A stretch of 43,621 nucleotides of DNA from positions 1 to 43,621 of IMG/VR virus record IMGVR_UViG_3300048818_000069. One strand, given 5' to 3'. Both the position numbers and the translations under genes were made by a program. Source of the stretch: a virus. The notes under the pieces are model-generated. The model worked only from the letters and a program-made list of their open reading frames with translations. It was not told the origin of the DNA and made no database searches. Shown here in pieces: positions 1 to 8,303 of the stretch. Positions within the stretch are counted from its first letter, which is position 1. Each line of letters starts with the position of its first letter.

Positions 1-344
1 ATCTGTGCTACCCGGCTGTCCATCAGGATGACCGCGAGCTGAGCTTTATCGGGATAAATCCCTACACCCGGCAGTGGCACCGCATCAGCACGTACTCTGG
101 AAAGCTCGCGGAGAACATCGTACAGGCGTCGAGCGCCGACATACTGATGGACGGACTGCTCGAGGCCGACGCGCAGGGCTACGAGCCCGAGCTGACAGTC
201 CACGATGAGATTCTGTGCGAGTGCCCGGACGACCCGCGCTTCACCGACGCCGGGCTCAGCAAGATCATGGTCGAGTCCTCGCTATGGGCCGAGGGCTTAC
301 CGCTTACCGCTAAAGGATTAACTTCCATGCGATACCATAAATAG
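1..344 (+). CDS. DNA polymerase I family (family A), C-terminal fragment
   Basis: This is the last 113 residues of a family A DNA polymerase, open from base 3 to a TAG/TAA-type stop at 342-344; the rest lies left of the window. The fragment covers the end of the palm. It has the conserved stretch after the fingers (KLAENIVQASSADIL) and motif C as VHDEI, whose Asp and Glu belong to the metal site of the polymerase reaction. The protein would copy the phage genome. It is the first visible member of the plus-strand replication group, followed 12 bases later by the next gene. Exonuclease content cannot be judged from this fragment. The family assignment is firm because of motif C and its spacing; the sub-family is not. 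Confidence 0.93.
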   Translation, partial: LCYPAVHQDDRELSFIGINPYTRQWHRISTYSGKLAENIVQASSADILMDGLLEADAQGYEPELTVHDEILCECPDDPRFTDAGLSKIMVESSLWAEGLPLTAKGLTSMRYHK

Positions 345-356
345 GAGAAACCACAA

Positions 357-668
357 ATGATCAACGTAGCTCTGTTTGTAGGTGGTCAGAGGGACGGCGC
401 GCGCGTAGACGTGCCGGTGCACAACCAATATTTTGTCTCCCACGTGCTCCCGCAGCTTATGAATCCCTTTAAGCCGGACACCGGCCCGCCGCAGCCTATA
501 CCATACACTACGGAGCGCTACGTGCAGACCGGCGTGCGCGTCAGTGAGTTCGGCGATACCCGCGTGTACGTGCACGAGCCGCTGTTGAGCGAGCACCCGC
601 AGAAGCACGCTACCGAGATCGCGTTCGCGCTGCTGATCGAGGGATACCGCAACCCGCGGTGCATATGA
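357..668 (+). CDS. Hypothetical protein, 103 aa
   Basis: Unrecognised small soluble protein. The ATG at 357 sits about nine bases after a good ribosome site (AGGAGAAA), so the start is secure. No membrane segment, Cys cluster or known motif is visible; it is rich in Pro, Val and charged residues with a PFKPDTGPPQPIPYTTERY segment mid-protein. Its stop overlaps the start of the VRR-NUC gene by four bases (ATGA), so the two are probably translationally coupled. Position between polymerase, nuclease and helicase suggests a replication accessory role, which is inference only. Confidence 0.8.
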   Translation: MINVALFVGGQRDGARVDVPVHNQYFVSHVLPQLMNPFKPDTGPPQPIPYTTERYVQTGVRVSEFGDTRVYVHEPLLSEHPQKHATEIAFALLIEGYRNPRCI

Positions 669-982
669 TCCTCGAAGTCTCAGTCGAGGATTATCTGGTC
701 GAGCAGACCGAGCTGCACGGCGCGATCTGCGAGAAGCACGTGAGCCCCGGCCGCAAGGGGCCACCGGACCGCATCGTGCTGTGGCCGCTCATGCCGCCCG
801 GTCTGTACCCCGAAGCGCATTTCATTGAAACCAAGTGCCCTGACGGTGTGGTCAAGCCGTGGCAGAAGCGCGATCACACACGACGCCGCGCGCTAGGATT
901 CTCGGTGTTCGTAATCTGGTCAAAGGAACAGGTCGATTTCTATATCCATCACTGCTATCGGAATGGGCTATGGCGGTCTTAG
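665..982 (+). CDS. VRR-NUC domain nuclease
   Basis: A 105-residue stand-alone VRR-NUC protein (PD-(D/E)XK nuclease fold). The core is visible as a Glu near the N-terminus (VEQTELHGAI), the segment GRKGPPDRIVLWP carrying the catalytic Asp, and FIETKCPDG giving the E-x-K pair; a basic QKRDHTRRRALGF helix follows. Phage proteins of this family are junction-resolving or recombination nucleases. I chose ATG 665 because it forms an ATGA overlap with the previous stop; an in-frame GTG at 659 is possible. The 3' end overlaps the helicase start by 13 bases, and VRR-NUC plus SNF2-type helicase is a recurrent phage gene pair. Confidence 0.88.
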   Translation: MILEVSVEDYLVEQTELHGAICEKHVSPGRKGPPDRIVLWPLMPPGLYPEAHFIETKCPDGVVKPWQKRDHTRRRALGFSVFVIWSKEQVDFYIHHCYRNGLWRS

Positions 983-2397
983 TCCCACGCGCCCCGCAGC
1001 TCGTCATGCAGCCGTTCATGATCGAGCACCCGCGCTGCTGCATATGGGGCGGCTGCGGCATCGGCAAGACATCGAGCGGCCTGCTCGTGGCCGACGTGCT
1101 GCCGCTGCTCGGACTCGTCAACGGCCCGACGCTCGTGTGCGGGCCGATGCGCGTGGCGCGCGACGTGTGGATCGAGGAAGCACAGAAGTGGGAACAGTTC
1201 CATCATCTGAAGATCCGCTGGATCGGCGGCACGCCGGGCGAGCGGTTCGAGATCCTACGCGCTCGGCCCTTCGCCGACATTTATAGCATTTCATACGAGC
1301 TGCTTCCTTGGTTGATCGATACGCTTCAATCCAAATTTCCATTTAAGCAGGTATTCGCCGATGAAAGCGACTCACTCAAAGGTTTCCGGCTCGCCGGCCG
1401 CCACTCGCCGCACACAACGTCAGATGGAAGACCAAGCAAATCAGGTCGCAGCAGCGTCCGCGCGTATGCAATTGCGCGCGTGGCTCATACGATCGTGGAA
1501 CGATGGGTCAATTTCACAGGAACACCAGCGCCCAATGGACTCAAAGACCTTTGGGGACAAATGTGGTTCGTGGACCGTGGACAAAGGCTCGGCCTTACGC
1601 ATGGCGCTTTTATGTCTCGATGGTTCCAAACAAATCCCTACAGTCGAAAAGTGGAGCCCTCCCGCCACAGCGAAGGTGAAATCCACGCGGCGCTCAAAGA
1701 CGTTTGCCTTACGATTGACCCCAAAGACTACTTCGACTTGCACGAGCCCATTGTGGTCCCAATGGAATTCAATCTGCCGCCCGCGGCCCGGCGTGTATAT
1801 GAGCGGCTCGAGAAAACGCTTTTTGCTGAGCTTGCCAGCGGCGCGGAAGTCGAAGTCTTCAACGAAGCGGCGCTAACAAATAAGTGTTTACAATTAGCCA
1901 ACGGTGCTATATACACTACGTATCCGCAGTGGGAGTCCGTGCATGAAGAGAAAATCGAGATCCTTAAATCGATCGTCGCAGAGTCGGGCGGCGCTCCGGT
2001 TCTGGTCGCGTACCAATTTAAATCGGACGCCGCCCGTATCCTCAAAGCGTTCCCGGCCGCTGCGATCCTGGCCGAGCCGGCCGGACTGGCGAAGTTCAAA
2101 GCCGGGGAAGCGCAGCTTGGTATCGCACATCCGAAAAGCATGGGCCACGGCGTCGATGGATTGCACCTTGCCACCAATATACTTGTTCGATTCGGTCACG
2201 GCTGGGACTTGGGCCAGCGGATACAGATGCTCGAGAGGATTGGTCCGATGCGGCAGTTTCAGGCGGGGTTCGACCGCGCGGTCTTCGTCTATGACATCAT
2301 TGCGCGCAGGACTCTAGACGTGGATGTCATCGCGCGGCACGCATCGAAGATCACAGTGCAGGAAGCGTTGCTAAACGCGATGAACAGGAGCCGATGA
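970..2397 (+). CDS. SNF2-like superfamily 2 DNA helicase/ATPase
   Basis: A 475-residue helicase of the compact phage SNF2-like type. Motifs in order: Walker A GGCGIGKTSS near residue 25, motif II FADESDSLKG (DESD in place of DEAH), motif III NFTGTPAPNGLKDLW, motif IV VLVAYQFKSD, motif V AHPKSMGHGVDGLHLATN and motif VI QMLERIGPMRQ. All ATPase motifs are present, so it should be active as a DNA translocase or remodeller. The frame is open back to 859, but ATG 970 gives the normal N-terminus just ahead of the ATPase core and overlaps the nuclease gene by 13 bases. Its likely role is recombination-dependent replication or repair together with the VRR-NUC nuclease. The stop overlaps the next start. 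Confidence 0.93.
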   Translation: MAVLVPRAPQLVMQPFMIEHPRCCIWGGCGIGKTSSGLLVADVLPLLGLVNGPTLVCGPMRVARDVWIEEAQKWEQFHHLKIRWIGGTPGERFEILRARPFADIYSISYELLPWLIDTLQSKFPFKQVFADESDSLKGFRLAGRHSPHTTSDGRPSKSGRSSVRAYAIARVAHTIVERWVNFTGTPAPNGLKDLWGQMWFVDRGQRLGLTHGAFMSRWFQTNPYSRKVEPSRHSEGEIHAALKDVCLTIDPKDYFDLHEPIVVPMEFNLPPAARRVYERLEKTLFAELASGAEVEVFNEAALTNKCLQLANGAIYTTYPQWESVHEEKIEILKSIVAESGGAPVLVAYQFKSDAARILKAFPAAAILAEPAGLAKFKAGEAQLGIAHPKSMGHGVDGLHLATNILVRFGHGWDLGQRIQMLERIGPMRQFQAGFDRAVFVYDIIARRTLDVDVIARHASKITVQEALLNAMNRSR

Positions 2398-2609
2398 TGG
2401 GCCGCCACAAATACCTCCGAGCCCGATTGCCCTGCGGCTGCCGACCTAACAAACACGGATGGATAGAGGAGTGTACGCTGAATGCCGAAACACAACCCAT
2501 TGACCGAGCCGCAGCCAAGAGGCAAGCGCCCCTACTGGTGCTGCGCGCGCAGAACCGAGATCGAACTGAAGCAGCTCGAGCTTATGCAACAGCTCGAGCG
2601 CGCAGCTAG
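2394..2609 (+). CDS. Small basic Cys-containing protein, 71 aa
   Basis: Short frame starting with two Met codons that overlap the helicase stop (ATGATGG), a typical coupled start. The first half (MGRHKYLRARLPCGCRPNKHGWIEEC) is basic and has three Cys with one His, which could be a small metal-binding patch. The second half looks like a shadow of the overlapping gene at 2482, with a run of Ala and Arg. The N-terminal part is plausible as a real peptide, but the full length is less certain. No family recognised. Confidence 0.5.
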   Translation: MMGRHKYLRARLPCGCRPNKHGWIEECTLNAETQPIDRAAAKRQAPLLVLRAQNRDRTEAARAYATARARS

Positions 2610-2637
2610 GGAGAATAGAAAATGCGCGTCTACCTAG
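2482..2637 (+). CDS. Small basic helical protein, 51 aa
   Basis: ATG 2482 to TAG 2637 encodes 51 residues: an N-terminal MPKHNPLTEPQPRGKRPYW part, two adjacent Cys, then an amphipathic Glu/Leu/Gln helix (EIELKQLELMQQLERAAREN). This composition is more protein-like than the overlapping frame at the same position. The 3' end overlaps the start of the DUF4406 gene by 16 bases. AGAGGAGTG about ten bases before the ATG is a reasonable ribosome site. Function unknown. Confidence 0.55.
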   Translation: MPKHNPLTEPQPRGKRPYWCCARRTEIELKQLELMQQLERAARENRKCAST

Positions 2638-3032
2638 CAGGGCCAATGTCCGGTATCCTACAGTTCAACTTCCCGGCGTTCGACGCCGCGGCCGCAAAGC
2701 TCCGCGAGCAGGGATATGAAGTTGTGTCGCCGGCCGAGCTGGACAGCCCGGAGTTCCGGGCGCGGGTGCTCAATGCCACGGGCAACGAAAAGGATATGCT
2801 CGGCGAATGGGGCAACTGCCTCGCGCGCGATGTCAAGCTGATCGCTGACAGCGGCATAGAGGGCATCGTGCTGCTTCGCGATTGGCATAAATCTCGCGGC
2901 GCCAAGCTCGAGGCATTTATCGGCCTTCTCTGCAGGCTGAAATTTGGGTTGTACGATCCCGGTCAAATCGGGTTCGTCATGCCAATTGAACGGGAGTTGG
3001 TCATCAGAGTAATTTCGGAGCACATGAAATGA
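2622..3032 (+). CDS. DUF4406-family protein (nucleoside deoxyribosyltransferase-like)
   Basis: A 136-residue protein beginning MRVYLAGPMSG, the signature N-terminus of DUF4406. This family shares its fold with nucleoside 2-deoxyribosyltransferases and DprA/Rossmann-like nucleotide-binding proteins. The family pattern continues with FPAFDAAAAKLREQGYEVVSPAEL, a central RDVKLIADSGIEGIVLLRDW strand-helix, and SRGAKLEAFIGLL, where S-x-G-A-x-x-E marks the substrate end. The activity in phages is unproven; nucleotide salvage or sensing is the usual guess. The gene overlaps the next one by four bases (ATGA), and that next gene also belongs to a nucleotide-related family, which supports a nucleotide-pool role. 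Confidence 0.87.
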   Translation: MRVYLAGPMSGILQFNFPAFDAAAAKLREQGYEVVSPAELDSPEFRARVLNATGNEKDMLGEWGNCLARDVKLIADSGIEGIVLLRDWHKSRGAKLEAFIGLLCRLKFGLYDPGQIGFVMPIERELVIRVISEHMK

Positions 3033-3877
3033 TATTTCCAGACGGCGACAAGCAACGCAAGTCCATCCCAATTTTTACGGGGTGCGTTCTCTACTTCCCC
3101 AACGCGCTCGCCGCGGTCGCGGAAGTCTCACGGCAAGGCAACGAACAACATAACCCTGGTGAACCGCTACACTGGGCGCGTGGCAAATCGATGGATCAGT
3201 ACAACACTGCGCTGCGCCACCTGATCGACCACGCGAGCGGCGCACGTTTCGGCGCGGATGGCAAGCGGCATCTGGCGCAGGCCGCGTGGCGGGTCCTCGC
3301 TGCGCTGCAGCTTGACCTGGAAGCGGAAGCCTACATGAACAACGCGGCACCGGGCAAGCCCATCCCCGGCATCACGGAGCCGTCGCTGCAAGGGCCGTGC
3401 AACGTGGCGACACCGCACCCAATGGAGACCGCGCAGGCGAAGTGCGCACAGGGTAAGCCACCAATGCAGCCGCGGCCCAAAGATGACCATGCGCCGGATT
3501 GCTGCGTGTTTCACGGGTACGAGACATCGTGCACCGAGGCTAACAACCACGCCGCGGCGGGCAAGCTCGACATGCTGCGCTATGAGCGCGACGCACGGTG
3601 GGAGGCGCAGCACGCGCTGGAGGATAAGTTGTCGGCGTCCCCTGACAAATGGTATATTCCCAAGTCAATCATGGAGAAACAACATGGCGAAACTGACAAC
3701 CGAGAAGCGCAATGCGCTGCCGGCCTCGGCATTCGCGGGACCGGGCCGGTCCTTCCCAATACCGGACAAGGGGCATGCCAAAGCCGCTTTGGGCCTGATT
3801 GGGAACGCACCACCAGCAGCCCGACCAAAGATCCGGGCGCAGGCGCACGCGATGCTCGGCGACCAGATGGCGGGTAA
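3029..3877 (+). CDS. dATP/dGTP diphosphohydrolase N-terminal-domain protein (MazZ-like/DUF5664)
   Basis: The first 105 residues match the pattern of the phage dATP/dGTP diphosphohydrolase N-terminal family: IPIFTGCVLYFPNALAAVAEV, then QHNPGEPLHWARGKSMDQY, then a helix with LRHLIDHASG and HLAQAAWRVLAALQLDLE. The His and acidic residues on these helices would form an all-alpha NTP-pyrophosphohydrolase-like metal site. Family members such as cyanophage S-2L MazZ remove pyrophosphate from purine dNTPs. Residues 120-210 are a Pro/Cys/His-containing unrecognised part (HAPDCCVFHGYET). The last 65 residues are read in a different frame over the next gene and look like overprinted or spurious sequence. 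Start is fixed by ATGA overlap with DUF4406. Confidence 0.72.
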   Translation: MIFPDGDKQRKSIPIFTGCVLYFPNALAAVAEVSRQGNEQHNPGEPLHWARGKSMDQYNTALRHLIDHASGARFGADGKRHLAQAAWRVLAALQLDLEAEAYMNNAAPGKPIPGITEPSLQGPCNVATPHPMETAQAKCAQGKPPMQPRPKDDHAPDCCVFHGYETSCTEANNHAAAGKLDMLRYERDARWEAQHALEDKLSASPDKWYIPKSIMEKQHGETDNREAQCAAGLGIRGTGPVLPNTGQGACQSRFGPDWERTTSSPTKDPGAGARDARRPDGG

Positions 3878-3881
3878 GTAA
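3684..3881 (+). CDS. Small conserved phage protein, 65 aa
   Basis: ATG 3684 follows GGAGAAAC at the right distance, so this is a real start inside the 3' part of the preceding gene. The protein begins MAKLTTEKRNALPASAFAGP and continues with SFPIPDKGHAKAALGL and ARPKIRAQAHAML. This pattern, LT-x-R-x-LP-x-x-x-FA/G-P-x-R-S-F-P-x-x-D-x-x-HA-x-A-A-L, recurs in many phage proteins, including DUF6582-like domains attached to structural or protease genes. No function is established. About 194 bases are shared with the preceding frame. The stop overlaps the next start (TAATG). Confidence 0.8.
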   Translation: MAKLTTEKRNALPASAFAGPGRSFPIPDKGHAKAALGLIGNAPPAARPKIRAQAHAMLGDQMAGK

Positions 3882-5104
3882 TGGCCGCACCACTTATCTC
3901 TAAGGCCGAACTGCAGTCATGTGTGGACGCCGTACAAACTCACGGATCAGCCGTTGCCGCCGCCGCCGCGCTGAGCATCAACCTCGAAACATTCCGCAGC
4001 CGCATGCGCAACGCCAAGGCCCTAGGGCTCGTGCCGCGGGGCATGGCGCCCGATCACCCGCGCATCCTGAAGGGGAAGATCAAGGAACTGCAGACCGAGC
4101 TGAAGAAATCGTTGCAGACCAGCTCCGAGGTAGAAGCGATTAAAGATGCGGTAGGCGCATTGCGATCGAATGTAGAGGCATGCGAGCCGCCGAAGTGGAC
4201 ACAGACGGCGCTCGCCAAGGCGTCATCGCCCGGTGTCCCCACGCTCATGCTGAGCGACTTCCACTGGGGCGAGCAAGTGTTCCCTGCGCAGATTGGCGGC
4301 GTGAACAAGTTCAACATGAAGATCGCGCGCGAGCGCTTGCGCTACACGATCGACACCGCGATCCATCTGTGTAAGATCATCAGTCCGTCGATGGACTACC
4401 CCGGCATTGTTGCACCGCTCGGCGGCGACATCATCAGTGGTAACATACACGACGAGCTGACAGCGACGAACGAGTTGAACACGATGCCCGTTGTGCTCGA
4501 GGTATACGGCGAGCTGATAGCCGCCATCACTCGGCTGCGCGGTGCCTTCGGCTCGGTGTTCGTGCCCTGCGTTACCGGCAACCACGGGCGCGACACGCGC
4601 AAGTGTTGGAACAAGGACAGACACCATACCAGTTTCGACTGGCTCATTTACCGTTTTCTGGCGAAACATTTCGAGGGGGACAAGCGTGTCACATTTTATA
4701 TTCCAGACGGTTCTGATGCCCTTTATCGTGTATGGGACTACAAATTTCTTCTCTCTCATGGGGACCAGTTCCGCGGCGGCGATTCCATCATCGGGTGCCT
4801 CGGGCCGCTAACGCGCGGCAACCAGAAAAAGCGCTCGCGCAACCAATCAATTGGGATGGGCTACGACACAATGATTGTCGGGCATTTTCACACTTATATC
4901 CACACCCGTACGCTGATCGTTAACGGTTCGCTTAAGGGCATGGATGAATACGCGTACACTAACAACTTCAGCTTCGAGGAGCCGCAGCAGGCGTTGTGGC
5001 TGAATCACCCTAGACACGGCATCACGTTTCGCATGCCAGTGAATTGCGAACAAGGCGCGGTAAAGGCGAAGACAAATTGGGTAAGCGTGTATGAACAGCC
5101 GTAG
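3881..5104 (+). CDS. Calcineurin-like metallophosphoesterase with N-terminal helix-turn-helix-like part
   Basis: A 407-residue protein. Residues 1-50 (SKAELQSCVDAVQTHGSAVAAAAALS, then ETFRSRMRNAK) look like a helix-turn-helix. A short coiled segment follows at about 65-85 (KGKIKELQTELKKSL). From residue 120 all metallophosphoesterase motifs are present: SDFHWGE (D126, H128), GGDIISGNIHDE, VTGNHGRD, LLSHGDQF and GHFHTYIH. These place two metals for phosphoester cleavage. Phage relatives are annotated as metallophosphatases or DNA exonuclease-like enzymes, but the substrate is unknown. The N-terminal domain suggests it acts at DNA. Starts on the stop of the previous gene (TAATG) and belongs to the plus-strand early group. 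Confidence 0.88.
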   Translation: MAAPLISKAELQSCVDAVQTHGSAVAAAAALSINLETFRSRMRNAKALGLVPRGMAPDHPRILKGKIKELQTELKKSLQTSSEVEAIKDAVGALRSNVEACEPPKWTQTALAKASSPGVPTLMLSDFHWGEQVFPAQIGGVNKFNMKIARERLRYTIDTAIHLCKIISPSMDYPGIVAPLGGDIISGNIHDELTATNELNTMPVVLEVYGELIAAITRLRGAFGSVFVPCVTGNHGRDTRKCWNKDRHHTSFDWLIYRFLAKHFEGDKRVTFYIPDGSDALYRVWDYKFLLSHGDQFRGGDSIIGCLGPLTRGNQKKRSRNQSIGMGYDTMIVGHFHTYIHTRTLIVNGSLKGMDEYAYTNNFSFEEPQQALWLNHPRHGITFRMPVNCEQGAVKAKTNWVSVYEQP

Positions 5105-5119
5105 AAACTGGAGAGCGTT

Positions 5120-5563
5120 GTGACTGTGATCGCATTTCGGGATGGCATTATCGCCGCGGATAGTCGCTCGACCACGACGGGCAAAGAGGCCGGCATTCGG
5201 TTCTTCGATTCGAGCGTCAAGCTGTTCCGCAAGCCCGGCTGCATCATCGCGACCGCGGGGTCTTCGTCGCCCGGCATGGTGTTCGTCCGCTGGTACGGGT
5301 CCGGGGTTAAAAAGAAACATGAGGCCATGACCGCCGATCCAGACTGGACCTGTCTCGTACTCGACAAGACCGGCCTATGGGAGTGGGACGCCAGTCTCGA
5401 GCCCGAGCAGATATTCGAGCCGTTCTACGCGATTGGCACCGGCTGTAAGGCGGCGCTCGGCGCGATGCACATGCACGCAACCGCTATCGAGGCCGTGCAG
5501 ATTGCGTGTAAGATAGACCCGAACTGTGGGGGTCTGGTACAACACATGAGGTTGGAGGGGTGA
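5120..5563 (+). CDS. Ntn-hydrolase, HslV/proteasome beta-like
   Basis: A 147-residue proteasome-like protein starting with GTG at 5120 after a GGAGAG site. Thr2 would become the N-terminal nucleophile after Met removal. The segment TVIAFRDGIIAADSRST aligns with the HslV start (nucleophile Thr, then A-D-x-x-x-T). SSVKLFRKPG supplies the conserved Lys, and CIIATAGSS matches the strand with the substrate-binding Gly. The later AIGTGCKAALGAMHMHATAIEAVQIACKID is the usual Gly-Ser/Ala helix region of the fold. Length is close to HslV but shorter at the C-terminus. No partner ATPase (HslU) is seen nearby. It may cleave host or phage proteins, or be a peptide amidase; that is inference. Confidence 0.8.
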   Translation: MTVIAFRDGIIAADSRSTTTGKEAGIRFFDSSVKLFRKPGCIIATAGSSSPGMVFVRWYGSGVKKKHEAMTADPDWTCLVLDKTGLWEWDASLEPEQIFEPFYAIGTGCKAALGAMHMHATAIEAVQIACKIDPNCGGLVQHMRLEG

Positions 5564-5754
5564 GTGATAATCACAGTGCGCGGCCTGCCTTCGATGTACC
5601 GCGCACCCCCGGTTGCGGTGATCCGGCTCATTGACATGACACCCGCGCAGATCCACAAGCGATTCGGCGGCGAGGTTGCCGCCTACATTGTACTTCTGCG
5701 CGAATCTGTTATCCTCTGGAAGAATCTAGCGCACCGTGAAAAGGACAAAGAACC

Positions 5755-5758
<4 letters not shown>
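5564..5758 (+). CDS. Hypothetical protein, 64 aa
   Basis: GTG 5564 directly follows the stop of the Ntn-hydrolase gene, with GGAGGGG inside that gene as ribosome site. The protein is basic with a helix TPAQIHKRFGGEVAAYIVLLRESVILWKNLA and a charged tail EKDKEP. It has no clear membrane segment. It overlaps the GH5 gene by four bases (ATGA), so it is likely translated and coupled. No family recognised. Confidence 0.62.
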
Positions 5759-7056
<1,298 letters not shown>

Positions 7057-7059
7057 CGC

Positions 7060-7506
7060 TCAAACTGGCGTCTTGAACAACGCCTCTTCCGCTTCGCGCC
7101 GGGTCTCGAGGCCCGGATCGACGCGTTCGGCACCGTTGATCTTCTCATGGTCCCACAGCGGGAACTGCGCCGCGGCGCCCACTAGGTCGCCGCTGTTGAC
7201 CATTCGCCCGAGCGTCGAGCAGCCGAATGCGGTCTCGCCTATGTTAAATGCCAGGGAGCACATGGCGTCGAATTGGTTCTGATTAACCGGCACCTTGATA
7301 GTCTTGTTGACGATGTACTGCGCTGTGCTGGTGTCAATGAGGAAGTGCGAATCGGCCTGCGCCTGCGACCACGTGAGGCCAGGGTACACGTCCTTGCCCG
7401 TATGACCAAAGCCTATTGTTTCAATACCACGATCATCGGGGTACGCCTCGAGGCAGCACCGCTCGAAGCGTTGGATCAAGCGGCGACCAGTGAGTCCGAG
7501 CATCAT
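7060..7506 (-). CDS. Endolysin, GH24 (T4-type) lysozyme
   Basis: A 148-residue muramidase that hydrolyses the MurNAc-GlcNAc bond of peptidoglycan. The T4-lysozyme triad is present with exact spacing: E15 (RFERCC), D24 (AYPDD) and T30 (IETIGFGHTG). The later QFDAMCSLAFNIGETAF and RR-x-E-A-E-E-A-L-F segments are standard for GH24 endolysins. There is no SAR or signal sequence, so export should depend on a holin. GAGGGC precedes the MMLG start. It is the last gene of the minus-strand lysis cassette and converges with the GH5 gene, with stops three bases apart. Confidence 0.94.
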   Translation of the reverse strand: MMLGLTGRRLIQRFERCCLEAYPDDRGIETIGFGHTGKDVYPGLTWSQAQADSHFLIDTSTAQYIVNKTIKVPVNQNQFDAMCSLAFNIGETAFGCSTLGRMVNSGDLVGAAAQFPLWDHEKINGAERVDPGLETRREAEEALFKTPV

Positions 7507-7516
7507 GGGAATGCCC

Positions 7517-7639
7517 TCAACGAATGACGAAATGCCCGGTGAGAATGCCGACTACGAATACGACGGTCATCAGGACCGCCATGCACAGCGTGCTGCAGGC
7601 GAGTTTTTCTCGCCAGGATGTAAGTGGACAGTATTTCAT
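7517..7639 (-). CDS. Small single-pass membrane protein, 40 aa (possible lysis protein)
   Basis: A 40-residue frame lying between the lysozyme and the membrane protein upstream. It begins MKYCPLTSWREKLAC and continues into a hydrophobic stretch (CMAVLMTVVFVVGILTG, about residues 19-35), then ends HFVIR. The start forms an ATGA overlap with the previous stop, and the stop lies ten bases before the lysozyme start, so it is fully embedded in the cassette. A positive N-terminus and one TM segment would suit a small holin, antiholin or pinholin-like protein, which is inferred from location. Confidence 0.68.
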   Translation of the reverse strand: MKYCPLTSWREKLACSTLCMAVLMTVVFVVGILTGHFVIR

Positions 7640-8019
7640 ACAGGTTTACTCGCATCGGCAGCAGCGGTTGTCTTTTCAGCGTTCGTAGACTCGGGGTCCG
7701 ATATCACAGCGACGAGCGCCGCGGTCTGTTCCTCGCGCGCGGCCTGCATAGCCTGCTCGTGCGCTTTGCCTTCTCGTAACGCGTCGCTGCGCGTCGCGGC
7801 AACTAGTGCATCTTTCATGCTGTTGGTCGCCTTGTGGATTTCCTCAATACGACCGGCGTTTTCAGCGCCAACACTCACAGCTCTGTGCGCTGAGCGCCAT
7901 GAAAGGAAAGCCATGACCGCCGTGATGAAGTTGCCAATTCCGGCCATGAAGGCCCCCGCATGGTCCACTATGATACTCACCCATGTCGGCGGGGGCGGCG
8001 GGGGCGGCGGTATCATCAC
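7636..8019 (-). CDS. Membrane protein with polyproline N-terminus and helical tail (holin candidate)
   Basis: A 127-residue protein starting MMIPPPPPPPPTW, then one hydrophobic segment (IIVDHAGAFMAGIGNFITAVMAFLSW, about residues 15-40), then a long helical, charged tail (RIEEIHKATNSMKDALVAATR and AHEQAMQAAREEQTA). The topology of one TM plus cytoplasmic or periplasmic coiled tail is common in phage lysis proteins. It overlaps its neighbours by four bases on both sides. Holin, antiholin or a second spanin-type protein are all possible; the sequence does not decide. Confidence 0.66.
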   Translation of the reverse strand: MMIPPPPPPPPTWVSIIVDHAGAFMAGIGNFITAVMAFLSWRSAHRAVSVGAENAGRIEEIHKATNSMKDALVAATRSDALREGKAHEQAMQAAREEQTAALVAVISDPESTNAEKTTAAADASKPV

Positions 8020-8303
8020 GTTCTCCCAATTGATGCCAGTTCTTCAACGGTCGCCGGGGGTTCAACCGCAAGGCCGGCCTTGATCATGCCAAGGCGCGTC
8101 GGCACCAGCGGGTCAACGATCGGATCGGCAGGCCCCTGCGGCGCGGCCGGCTTGGGCGGCGAGAACCACTCGTTCGCGAACGCGGCGAACTTCGTGAGCA
8201 GCGTGTTTACCGCTTCGGCCGCGGCCATGTTCTGCAGCGGGGCGGACCGGGCGATCTGAATGAGGTTATTCGCGTCTTGCGCGGTGAAATCTTCATTTGG
8301 CAC
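8016..8303 (-). CDS. Hypothetical protein, 95 aa
   Basis: Soluble protein: a helical first half (MPNEDFTAQDANNLIQIARSA, then AAEAVNTLLTKFAAFANEWF), a Pro-rich middle (PPKPAAPQGPADPIVDPLVP), and a short C-terminal helix (ATVEELASIG). No family recognised. The start overlaps the Rz gene by 11 bases and the stop overlaps the next gene by four, so it is part of the lysis operon. Confidence 0.7.
   Translation of the reverse strand: MPNEDFTAQDANNLIQIARSAPLQNMAAAEAVNTLLTKFAAFANEWFSPPKPAAPQGPADPIVDPLVPTRLGMIKAGLAVEPPATVEELASIGRT

Noticed and set aside
7057-7059. Bidirectional terminator between the convergent GH5 and lysozyme genes
   Set aside because: Only three bases separate the stops and no stem with a T tract is visible around them.
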